Source: Periconia sp. R9002 (lineage: Eukaryota > Ascomycota > Dothideomycetes > Pleosporales > Periconiaceae). From it: 64,000 nucleotides of DNA. Location of the stretch: the NCBI GenBank assembly GCA_023627715.1, contig JAMAHW010000062.1, positions 62,001 to 126,000 on the forward strand, written 5' to 3'. The notes beneath the pieces were generated by a model. The model ran no database searches. It was not told the DNA's origin and saw nothing but the letters and a program-made list of their open reading frames with translations. Of this stretch, positions 20,374 through 30,209 are shown piece by piece. Every line of letters starts with the position of its first letter. The stretch's first letter is position 1. Made by a program: the position numbers and the translations under genes.

Positions 20374-21081
20374 TTACTCGTCATCTAGCCAGGGTCCATC
20401 TTTACCCCATACTCTCTTTCCTCTTTCCATCACGCGTGATTTAATATCCAAGAATGCCTGATAGTCCTTTGATGACTCAAAATAGATGCGATTGTCAAAA
20501 GAATCGACAGTTTTGCAGATATGTTCTAAGATAGCGTCCGCCCGCTGCATTCGTTCATAGACAAATCTCCGGTCTTCCTGATTGACGTCTCTGAGTCCCC
20601 AGATCTCCCGGTCAAGCTTGTAGCGCTCTCTTATGCTCCCAAGCAAGTCCCTCAATTCTTCTGGTTGTATCATTTTGCCATTTCTATCGTCTCGTGCCGG
20701 TGCTTTTGCGCGAGGTGGGGATGCCGGAGGTGTAGGTCTCGACCGTACTGTCAGCTGTCGATGCTGCGGGGAGTCCGGTGAGTATGGGAGTTGTTGTACC
20801 GGTGAGGACTGTAGTTCCTGGGGAGACTGTGGCGTATGTACAAATCGTTGGTCCTGCTGTGACCGCACAGGAGTTGTATGGACGTGTGAAGAAGGTGGGG
20901 TTTTTACAAGTCTAGCTTGCGGTTTGACTTGAGAATGTCCATGAGAAGGTAATGCCGACGCCGACACAGGAAAGGCTGCGTTCGATGATGTGGGAGGGGA
21001 AGGTATGTTTTTCTTTTTGAGTTTATCCAAACTGAGCTTATCGAAACTGCCATCATCGGTATATAGATCTGTCACTCTCAA
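20374..21081 (-). CDS. disordered/helical protein, 5' end unresolved
   Basis: A frame of 235 codons. The first half is Ser/Pro/Gln-rich and disordered. The last about 90 residues are helical and charged, with E-I-W-G-L-R-D-V-N, R-M-Q-R-A-D-A-I-L and a C-terminal R-V-W-G-K-D-G-P-W. No ATG stands at the 5' end of the frame. An in-frame ATG at 21105 (M-K-L) is followed at once by TAA. Either that stop is a CAA to TAA mutation, or the 21-nt stretch starting GTAAGT is an unusually short intron, or the first exon is further upstream and I missed it. It is transcribed in the same direction as the coiled-coil gene upstream. Function unknown; possibly a pseudogene. Confidence 0.5.
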   Translation of the reverse strand: MRVTDLYTDDGSFDKLSLDKLKKKNIPSPPTSSNAAFPVSASALPSHGHSQVKPQARLVKTPPSSHVHTTPVRSQQDQRFVHTPQSPQELQSSPVQQLPYSPDSPQHRQLTVRSRPTPPASPPRAKAPARDDRNGKMIQPEELRDLLGSIRERYKLDREIWGLRDVNQEDRRFVYERMQRADAILEHICKTVDSFDNRIYFESSKDYQAFLDIKSRVMERGKRVWGKDGPWLDDE

Positions 21082-21660
21082 CAGGTACGCAACTTACAAT
21101 TTCATAGTGATACAGTCCCTGACACGGTTTTGGTCGCTTGGAAATAGCGGCAGCCGCTCATGCGCAAGGCTCAGCCTCTTACTTTATTGATGGTTTAATG
21201 CGAAATGCCACGTCAAAACTCGCAGCAAAGGATTGGAGTTCAACTGGAAGATGGTGGGGCAGTAGGCCGCAAGGCGGAGAGTGTCCAAGGGAATGAAATT
21301 GGCGCAATGAGGGAGAAGGCTGAGAATTGAGGGGTGTCACCCCAGCGGTAAACTCATCTCAGCCTCACGCAGCCTGATGCAGGCGATTTCCAAGAACGTC
21401 TCATGATGTGGTTATCTTGCCGCTCTAAGGGTCCGTAGTTCGCTAGTGATCGCGACATCTCCTCGTATTCGCTTTTGGCCAACTGGGGCATGCCACGCTG
21501 TCTTTTCGCCTTGGGCTCGAAAATGGGCGTGACAAGGCTGCGCCAAAGAATAGCCATGTTCACGTTTGGTCAAAGGCACCGATCGCAGTCTGCCCACAGA
21601 AATTCAGCGTCGCAGTGATGCGGTATAAAGAGAATTCTATTATTAACAATGGTGGAAATA
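21082..21660. other. spacer between two minus-strand genes
   Basis: A minus-strand frame of 68 codons from ATG 21557 to 21354 (MAILWRSLVTP) is open but has no recognisable feature. It could be a missed first exon or chance. Confidence 0.3.
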
Positions 21661-24600
21661 TCAGCAAGGCTGGAAACGATTGCTCTGGGCCTCACAGCCA
21701 CTGATCGTCTCGACCTTTTCGAGCTCTTCTCCCTCAGCATTCCCCACTCTCTGCACTTCAGGCTTGACGATCAATTCGACGGTGGCTTTGGACCTTCTCC
21801 CACCGCTAAGCACATCTTCATGCGATTTCGGTACCTTGACCAAGACCCTGCATCGTTGTGAACCAGCATCGAGCCAGAACTCAGCAGCCGCCTTAGCTAT
21901 CTCCTCAATTTTTTTCACCTTGTCCCCTGGCAGCACGGCCACCCTTTCTACCGCCCGAGCTATTTCTTGTGCGGCCAAATTCAGAGTCGTTCGATAGCCC
22001 CGATTCCGGCTATCGTCTTCTTCATTGGTTTTTGCCCCAGGTTCGAGTGCCTCTTTGCATTTCCTCATAGTGTCAAACCGCCAAACTTCTGACTGTTTCG
22101 TGGGTTTTGGTCCGTATTCAGATACCGGAGGGTTGCATCCTGCTTTCTATTCAGTAAACGTATGGGGTAGATATTGCGCTAAACTCACTGCTGCTAAATG
22201 CCTCTGTCCACTTGCGATCTAAAGTTCGTCCCTCGTCGCCAAACATGTAGAACGGCGTATGAAAAAATTGTCGGTCAAGGATTATCCAGACGCTATTTGA
22301 AACGATGTCGCACTTCACGATCCTGACGTTTTCGCTTTTGCGGAATGAGCTTTCCAAGTATGGCCAGCTAGTTTTCTCCTTGCTGGAATCCCATGAAATT
22401 CTTGCAAATTGATCGATCTTCGTGCTGAGATCTTGAAATCGCTCCGCAATCTCAGAGTCCGACATGCTTACAAAGTGATCGCGATCTGCCAAATCTCCTT
22501 TAAGCTTTTCGACCAGCTTGCGCAGATCTCGCGTTTCTTTTTTATGATCACGCTGGAGTGCTTGATGCTGGATCTTAAGCGTGCGGTCGAAGTTTGCCTT
22601 TTCTGCGGCTCGGTCTGCCTTCTCTTGGCTAAGCTCTGCTTCAATCTCCGCAATTTTTTTATTGTACTTGTCCTCCAGTGTTGCCAATTGCGCAGACGAT
22701 GTTCCCTTTTCTTGGGCTATTGCATGCTCCTTTCCTGTTATTAGCCGAGCTAATTCTTCAGTCCACTTGTCTTCCGTTTCTTTATGCTGCTGCCGGAGTT
22801 TTGCCACTTCGTCACTGTGGGCAGTCTTCGCTTCAGAGAGTTGTCGATCTTTTTCCTGCATCTCTTTATTGAGCTTTATCTGCACGTTTTGAGATTCTTT
22901 TTGGTAGTAAACTTTCCACTCATTTACCCTGCCCTCTACCCTGCTTATCCAGATCTTATCTCGCTCGTCAATTGTTGCCTTGTGGTCAGCTTCTAGTTTT
23001 TTTTTGTCATCTTGATGTTCCTTAATCAAAATGCTCCGTTGTTGCTCATGTTCACGTCGCAAACTGTTCATGGACCCTTCGTAGCGTGTTTCATTGTTCG
23101 ACAATGTGGTCTTGAGGACGTCAATCCTTTTATCACTTTCTTGTTGCAATTCATTCAAGGCCTTCTCCTTTTCTAGCCTTATTGCTGCCATGGTGCTTTT
23201 GACCCCATGCTTATATTTCTCGAACGCTTCTTCTGATTTTTTCAACTCGTTCTCATACTTCTGCCGCAGTTCTTCCACTTCGCTACCATGCGCTTCCTGA
23301 TTGGCAAGGATAGGCTTAAGAACCGCTTCATGTTCCTCTTTCAGATCTGCGATCTTCTTTTCCCATTCCTTTTTCGTGGCCTCCTGTGCGTGGCTGTACT
23401 CTTCGTCCATCTGCTGTCTCTTCGTCTCAGCTTCGTCCACTTTCTTTCTTTGATCCTCGAGCTCGGTCTCCAGTTTGATTTGTTTCTTCTTCAGGTCCGA
23501 TATATTATTGAGGGACTGGATGAGCTCCCGTTTCGTCTCTGTCTCCCTATCGAACACCTTTCTTCGGTCTTCCTCAACCTTTTCGCTTTGCTTACGTGCC
23601 TCTCTGAGCACATCTTCGGTATGCAGTAGTTTTCGATCAAGCTTTTCATATTTCTGACGGAATTTTTCAAGTTGACGCATGATTTTGTCATGATCTATCT
23701 TCGAATCCGTTGCGAAAACGATTAATTCACGGATCAGCGTACTAAAGTCGGCTGGCAAAGCGACATCTTCCTCTTCACTGTATAACTCAACGCTTGGCTG
23801 GAAGCCGGGGACAGTTTTGAGACCGTCTAGCACATTCTTCAGTGTATCCTTATGTGATACAGCGGCGCTGGAAATGCGGCCATCTTCTTGTGGGGTTTTT
23901 CTCGGGTTGTTCTTTGCTTTAGGTTCGTTCTCGTCCTCATCGGCGTCTCCAGCCCCATCCTCATCGCCTTCTCCGTCATCATCCTTGTCCGAATCAATTG
24001 CTTCGCTCTCATTCCCATCTTCGTTTTCGTCCTCGCCTATTTTCGCTTGTACCCTGTTTGTAAACTCTGGATTGACAGATTTCCGTGGGAGAGCCCATTC
24101 CACTTGGGGAGGTTCTTTTTTCGGTGAAGGTGATCCATCTATGATTAACTCAATAGATGTATCGTCAGAATGATCTTCGGGTTCATGATGCCTCTGCGCG
24201 CCCGATGTGTGAGTGGGATTGTCCGATCCATGGGTCTCACCTTGGTTTTCCGCACGAGCCTCACTTGGTACCATTCTTACTGTTGAAGGATCCTTTTTTG
24301 GTGGAGGGGGAGGCAGTGGTTCTGAACCAGACTGCGGTGTTGTTCGAAACGCATGTTTAAATGTTTCTTTCAACTGTTCTCTGCGCTTCTTACTCTTGTG
24401 CGGAGGGGTTACTTCCTCTGTAGGTTCTTGTAGAGGATTGCTCAATCCTGCAGGCGGATTTGGAGGCCTCATGGTCCCACTGTTAGGCGATATGGCAGAA
24501 ATTATTGATGCTGTTCTTGGTGATACTGGGTTATAGCTGATAGGCATGGGTTGGTTGTTATTGTAGTATGTGATATGAGTGAGTGCTTGTTGGACGGTCT

Positions 24601-24823
24601 GGTTTGGGCTCTGTTGGTGACTCCATGGAGATGGCGCGGAACCGGTTCCAGGGCTTTGTGAAGATTGTTGATTCAATGGCGGTGGCGTATAACCGTTTCC
24701 AGAGTCTGGTGAATCTTGCTGATTTCGAGTTTGTTCCCGCGCCATGAGCTCTTGACGATTCCGTCGCTCTCGTCGCTCTCGTTTTTTGACATCATCTTGC
24801 TTGTTCTTCTTGAAAATACCCAT
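21661..24823 (-). CDS. long coiled-coil protein of unknown function
   Basis: Exons 24823-22189 and 22139-21661, 49-nt GT-AG intron (phase 1), 1037 aa. Residues 1-50 are basic (MGIFKKNKQDDVKKRERRER). Up to about 350 the chain is Pro/Ser/Gln-rich and disordered, with an acidic run of Asp/Glu near 265-305. Residues about 380-800 are a near-continuous coiled coil with Glu, Lys, Gln and Leu heptads. The C-terminal about 230 residues are folded-looking (W-P-Y-L-E-S-S-F-R...F-Y-M-F-G-D-E-G-R-T-L-D-R-K-W, then A-K-A-A-A-E-F-W-L-D-A after the intron). I read this as a fungal-specific scaffold-like protein, not a known motor or SMC protein, since no ATPase motif is visible. It is divergent from the Hsp70-like gene, 477 bp apart, so the two may share a promoter. 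Confidence 0.8.
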
Positions 24824-25300
24824 GATGAGGGATGCAAAGTGCTGCGATGGGAGGATAGTGATCGTTTGTTCATGTCAGACTGAACCGATGATGGCGGAAG
24901 TAGTCTGATGAGACACACCACCCAGGTGCGGGGCACGAGGCTGCTGCTGAATGCTTGCAATTGCACCGGAAGGTCTCGACCTGTCAAGCAAAAGACGGCA
25001 AAGGTTTCCAAAGACTCAGGTGCACGGACGGCTGAAAATGCTTCGCTACTTCTTGCCGCCCTAGGCATTAACGTATCCGCAAACGAGTTCCTTGTCCTCC
25101 CTGCGGCAGGCAACAGGGTTGAAAACATGAGCAGGTAAATACGCGTGGATCAGCTCAGGGCATCTTGGGTAGTCGCTATATCTTCCTGCCGCTTTTCAGC
25201 CTACCCATCTCAGTGGAAATTGCATCGGTCACATCACAACTGCTGCGCACGAAAAGTCAATCGAGGTCATTATTTTGGAAGTTCACTTCACCGTCTAAAA
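24824..25300. promoter_or_regulatory. shared divergent promoter region
   Basis: 477 bp separate the start codons of the coiled-coil gene (minus) and the Hsp70-like gene (plus). I see no clear TATA box or named factor site. A 76-codon plus-strand frame (24908-25138) crosses it but is not supported by anything else. Confidence 0.4.
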
Positions 25301-27794
25301 ATGTCCGACACAAACCGTACGGATTCAGACGACGACTGGGATGCACCAGATGAAAGGCCAATCCCCACAGCGCCCGAATTGGCCGATACGTCACGCCCAC
25401 TGCACAAGAGGCCCCTCTCTACCAAGAGCGAGGCGCAATCTACTGTGCACGACGTAGATGTTCCTCAGGTTCGTTTGGTCATTGGCATTGATTACGGAAC
25501 TACATTCACAGGTTCGCTCGTCATTCATTCATGATAGCATTCCGCGGCTCAATCATATACAGGTGTCGCATATGCAACTCCGCTGGGTCTGCAATCAGAC
25601 CTCAAGAAAATATCCCTTGTCAATAACTGGGGACCGAAGATGGGGAACTCCCACAAGATACCGAGCGTCATATCATTCTCGCACAGTATCGATGGCGAAC
25701 AACAATGGGGTAGCAGTATAAGCGAGAGCGCAGTTTCGATGATACACACAAAGCTTGAGCTACAATTGTCAACCGTATCAGGAGAATTAGAGTTTCTCCG
25801 AAAAGCTTTAGACGGCATGCGTAACCTTCAGTACCAGCACGTCAAGGTGTCAACAGCACGGCCAGGGTATCCAGACAAGACCGCTGATCAGATAGTCACC
25901 GAATACCTCAAAAGAGTCTTCGGGTACAGCTTCCGTGCCGTAGACAACTTTGGGAGCTCGTTCCGGGAAAACGTCCCCACGGACATTGTTCTTACTGTGC
26001 CTTCGGTAAGCCGAGCATCGCCTAGTAATTTTGGTGACCTCTTCTGACGAATTCCATAGGGTTGGTCGTATCGCGCAAAGAACTCAATTTTCAGAGCATT
26101 CAACAAGGCCTTGAAAGAAGCTGGAAGCCAACATGAATTGCTACCCAATTTGCACGATGTATTTTTGATATCCGAACCCGAGGCTGCAGCAATCTACACT
26201 TCGAGATACATACAGCTTCAAAAGAGGCAGAACTTTTTGAAGGCATGTTCTCTACATTGGAGCTAGTCTCTCTATTAATCATTTACAGCCACTTGAATGC
26301 TTCATACTGGTCGACGCGGGCGGTGGCACTGTGGTAAGTATGCTTTGAAGATAACTTAGTTCGTCTGTTGACTATTGTGCACAGGACGTGGTGTCATATC
26401 AAGTCAAGAGTTTGGAACCCTCATTGGAACTTGAGATAATGGGGCTGCCAACAGGTAGGGGCACACTGCTTACTCATTCGAAACTATTTTGGCATTTTTA
26501 ACGGTTTCTCAACTCCAGGGAGAAATTGCGGAGCCATCTATATTGACCAGGCGTTCAAAGAATGGCTCCGAGGTTGGCTGAAGGACCCTCGGCAAAAAAA
26601 GGACTTCTACCAATATCTAGACCCTAATGCCGACTTTACGAACGTCAGCTCACATACTACGGAGACTGAATCAATGAGAACGCTCATGAAGCGCTTCGAT
26701 CATCTCAAAAGGTCATTTCGAAATGATGGTGAGGATATGAAATTGAATTTGCCGGGCAAACTAGCAAATGTTAGCATCGAAGGCAAAGTGAACGCAGGAG
26801 AGGTGACCATTCCAAAGTATGCCCGTATCTATCGTTCCCTTGCAATTCTACGACGAGCTAAAAAAAATGGCAAGCAATATCATGAAAAGTTTTTTTGACC
26901 GGTCGGTTAGTCAGATTCTTCGCTTGATCGACGGGCATATGATCCAGATCGATCACGCAGACGCTCGCGTGCTCGTAAGTATAGCGAAGTTATCAACTCA
27001 GCAGGCGACATTACTAACACGCTCAGAATCTGTTTCTGATAGGAGGTTTTGGCGAATCGAGATATTTGCAAGCTGAAATTGAGCGATCATGCCAATTACG
27101 TGGTATCTCTCTTCGTCGACCCGATGAGCTTTCTCACTCATGGACTGCGGTAGTCCGCGGTGCAGTTCTCTGTGGGATAGAGAAGTCGGCTCAAAACCTA
27201 GACAAGGCGATAGCCTGTGATCGAAGCTACGGCATCAGTGTCGACCAGAAGTTATCGCCTCACCATCACCATAACGCAGATGTTGGCATTGATCCGCTAG
27301 ACAATGAGCAAAGAGCCATGGGTCATATGGTCTGGCTCATCAAGAAAGGAGACGTGATTCTTCGCTCCACGCCGAGAGAAGCAACATATACAATTACACG
27401 TGGCTTCCCAAATTCTGGGGATAGGACAGGTGAACTGACGATATGGTCGTACTCAGCTGATGATAAACTTCCAAATAAGCTCCGTACTGCTCGAAATGGC
27501 AAGGCTCTTTGCATCTCCCCTCGGCATGGTTCTATTGGTGGCTAACATGAAGCAGAACTCACGCGCGAGGCTGTCTTGAGATACGACATGAGTGACTTTC
27601 CGGACAGCGACATGGTATGGGTGGGAAGAGGACATGATGACTATCATGAAGCCAATCTTACGATCAAGCTGACTGCGTTCGGAGATCGTTTCGAGGCGGC
27701 GCTTTTATGCAAAGATCGAGAGCTCAGCAAAAGGGTGGTTTTCCGCGGTGAAGCGAATGATGATTCTTCCCTGAGCCACTCTCTGCAGGAGTAG
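25301..27794 (+). CDS. Hsp70-like actin-fold ATPase (HSPA12-like)
   Basis: Nine exons: 25301-25511, 25563-26005, 26060-26242, 26289-26333, 26385-26454, 26519-26802, 26858-26974, 27027-27483, 27556-27794; 682 aa. Hallmarks of the nucleotide-binding domain are all present: V-I-G-I-D-Y-G-T-T-F-T-G-V-A (phosphate 1), I-L-V-D-A-G-G-G-T-V-D (phosphate 2) and L-F-L-I-G-G-F-G-E-S (adenosine). W-T-A-V-V-R-G-A-V-L-C-G-I-E lies downstream. The C-terminal substrate-binding half of classical Hsp70 is replaced by a fungal-specific beta-rich tail. Intron 3 (26243-26288) is GC-AG; intron 8 has a GGCTAACATG branch site. The donor of intron 6 (GTGACC at 26803) is my least certain choice. An acidic disordered N-tail carries D-D-D-W-D. 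Such proteins are many in filamentous fungi and their clients are unknown. Confidence 0.85.
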
Positions 27795-28332
27795 ATGCAG
27801 CCTGACCAACAATAGATCGCAGAGACTGGTACATTATTGGTTCGATTCAATCGATCTAGGCATCTTCTCCAATCTCACGGTGGCATCTGTTGAGCGGAAT
27901 CAGCCATACGGCGCTAGCTCAGCATTGAAAGTATTGTGCGTTCAGCCTTCTCCCGGAATAGGGCAAATTTGACGACTGTCGGGCGATTCCTCATATGATG
28001 ATTTTGATGTTGCCTGATCCACACTAGTGCTCGGCTAGGCACGTGCTAGGGTTGAAGTATTGGAATGTCGCCGCTTTTGGTGCAAACTGAGCAATAATTG
28101 ATACCATCGCGAGGCAGCCCTTTCGAACGGCAGAGGCGCTTCAGAGACTCAGCCTTGCTACGGCATTCTTTGCTGCATCAGCCAACCATCGTCGTCCGCA
28201 GTACAGCCACTTTGTTACCAGAACACTCAAAAAAGTTCCGTTCCCACCCAACCTGTGTCTGAGCATTCGTTGAGGTAAAGACTCTCTGTGCCCATTTTCC
28301 TTCAATTTTTCCTTCCCGTTGCTCCAAGCAGA
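27795..28332. other. intergenic, no gene seen
   Basis: 3' flank of the Hsp70-like gene and promoter of the lectin-like gene; no coding signal. Confidence 0.5.
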
Positions 28333-29166
28333 ATGGCAACTCTTGATGAGAGTGCGAAATATAGTCTCGCAAACTCGGCGCTTAAGAACTCCCAAGTCAT
28401 CGCATCTAACTTGGATTCAGACCAGCTCAAGGTCGAGACCAGTAACTCCGGCCAAACTCAGCAATGGTGGTACTTCACGAAAACCGATATCTCACACGTC
28501 TATAACATTCACACGGTACAAAAAGGCAATAACCAAGTCCTTGACTTATTACGGAATTACAAAGGCGCCAACACGATCGGAGTGCATTTCTTCGACAGGA
28601 ACGACTCGGCCAAGACCCAACTATGGCAGGTTGACAACTGGAGCGACGGCACTTTTCGACTGAGCAATTACGCCCAAGGCCCAGATGTTCACGTCGCCAT
28701 CAACATAAGCGACTCATCATTATGGCTTGCTGAAGGAGACCGGCCTGAACAACACTGGAGTCTTAACCGAGTGGGCTCGCTCTCAAGTACGTCGTCGCAG
28801 AGTGCAAGTGGTAGCAAGACAGCTTCTCCAACAGCCTCGTCAACAGCTTCTGCGACGCCTTCCCCTCCCCCTCCCGAGAAAAAGGGATTGTCCAAAGGTG
28901 CAATTGCTGGTGTGGTGTTGGGTGCCGTGATTGGATTGGCGCTCCTCATATTCCTTTTATTCTTTTTCCTGAAGAGAAGGAAGGAAAGACGACAGAGATA
29001 TTCCTCAGAATCGCACGCCTTGTCAGCTGCCAAAGTTGAGCAGACGCAAAGAGACACACCCACTCCCCAACCTCCCGCTCCGCAATCTCCCGCTCGCGAA
29101 TCTTCCCCTCCCCTACAGGCACCAGCTCGTCAAACTGCGGAGTCACGTATACAAGCGCTTAATTAA
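28333..29166 (+). CDS. beta-trefoil lectin-like single-pass membrane protein
   Basis: Single exon, 277 aa. Residues 1-150 look like a ricin-B/R-type beta-trefoil: three spaced Q-x-W-type motifs (T-Q-Q-W-W-Y-F, T-Q-L-W-Q-V, E-Q-H-W-S-L) about 50 residues apart. A Ser/Thr/Pro linker follows (about 155-190), then a glycine-rich transmembrane helix (about 195-220) and a basic stop-transfer KRRKERRQR. A Pro-rich cytoplasm-like tail ends the chain. There is no N-terminal signal peptide, so either the lectin domain is cytosolic or export uses the internal helix; a missed 5' exon is also possible. A role in glycan sensing or anchoring is inference. Confidence 0.75.
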   Translation: MATLDESAKYSLANSALKNSQVIASNLDSDQLKVETSNSGQTQQWWYFTKTDISHVYNIHTVQKGNNQVLDLLRNYKGANTIGVHFFDRNDSAKTQLWQVDNWSDGTFRLSNYAQGPDVHVAINISDSSLWLAEGDRPEQHWSLNRVGSLSSTSSQSASGSKTASPTASSTASATPSPPPPEKKGLSKGAIAGVVLGAVIGLALLIFLLFFFLKRRKERRQRYSSESHALSAAKVEQTQRDTPTPQPPAPQSPARESSPPLQAPARQTAESRIQALN

Positions 29167-29647
29167 GCCCCACGGAAATCTTGCCTTTGCGAGTCATGGA
29201 GTCAAGATCACATTACATATTGTATTTATTTGTTACTATCGTTTTATAATCTCATTATTTCGAGTATTACAACATGGCACGTGGTTTAGCCGTTCACTTT
29301 AAACATATACGCCCCGATCTGGCTTTGCGAGCTGATAGACATGGCATAAGACCACTGTTACGCCGTCCACGTGCGGCATAAATTTGTAGTCAAGACAACC
29401 CTTCTGGGGGAGTGACTGTGCTTCGAGTATTTACCAAGATTTAGTATGCGGCACAGCTTGCGCAATAACTCTCAAGGCTGCTGGTTAAGTGAATGGCACC
29501 TAAAAAAATCAGGTTGTATTGCGCCACGTTGTATTCCATTCTTCACAACGAGATTCTCGTCGCGCAGGACGACGCATTGCAAACAAATCAGCCCAGCATA
29601 ATGAAATCGTAGTATAGATACTCAGATACGGTTCAATACAACGAGGC
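29167..29647. other. intergenic, no gene seen
   Basis: AT-rich spacer between the lectin-like gene and the remnant that converges on it. Confidence 0.5.
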
Positions 29648-30209
29648 TCAAACTTTCCTCTCTGCCCAGCTCTGTATCAAACCCTCTTTTGTCGCTGGGT
29701 ATTCCCTAAGCTCAAAATTTCCATTATCAAGGTCAATGATGTTGGACTGAATCCATTGTGATCTGTTTGGTTTGATTTCATGGCACGCTACCATTACCGC
29801 AAACGATTTTGCTCTATGTTTGCCGAAGAAGTCGATTTCTAATCCTTTTATGAATGGGACTATCTCGTCCAAAGTCCCGTTATTGTTAACGTTTCCAAGT
29901 GTCAGATTTTTGAAACCGTGTTTCTGGCATATATATCTTCGAACTGATTGCATCAGCAGTGTGCGTCGTTTGGATGAATTTGCTTATGACTTACATTCGG
30001 CAGATTGATTCCGGACCACATCTCGGAGCAACAGAAACCGAGCACTTGACAAATTAGCATGGAATAACTGAATTCGAACACTCATACTTTACCGTCGAGG
30101 TTGGTGAAGTCGGGCTTTTGGAAAACAGGATCTTCATAGGGCGATAAACCAGACTCGGCTGAAGTATTCCATAGGAGGGATTTCATAAGGTCAGGCGCTT
30201 TATCGACTA
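29648..30209 (-). pseudogene. gene remnant cut by the right-hand repeat
   Basis: The most secure coding part is 29943-29648 (98 codons ending S-W-A-E-R-K-V). It is preceded by a 51-nt GT-AG intron and an exon ending at 29995 (R-D-V-V-R-N-Q-S-A-E). From ATG 30085 these give a 128-aa protein. Further upstream, up to the repeat edge at 30210, another frame looks coding (L-S-P-Y-E-D-P-V-F...D-F-T-N-L-D-G). It leads into a plausible 47-nt intron with a GCTAAT branch site, but that splice misses the downstream frame by one base. I infer a once longer gene, truncated by the repeat and frameshifted at a splice junction. The family is unknown to me. Confidence 0.45.

Noticed and set aside
22409..23657. 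Hydrophobic plus-strand frames resembling membrane proteins
   Set aside because: Antisense of Glu/Lys-rich coiled-coil codons naturally reads as Phe/Leu/Ser.
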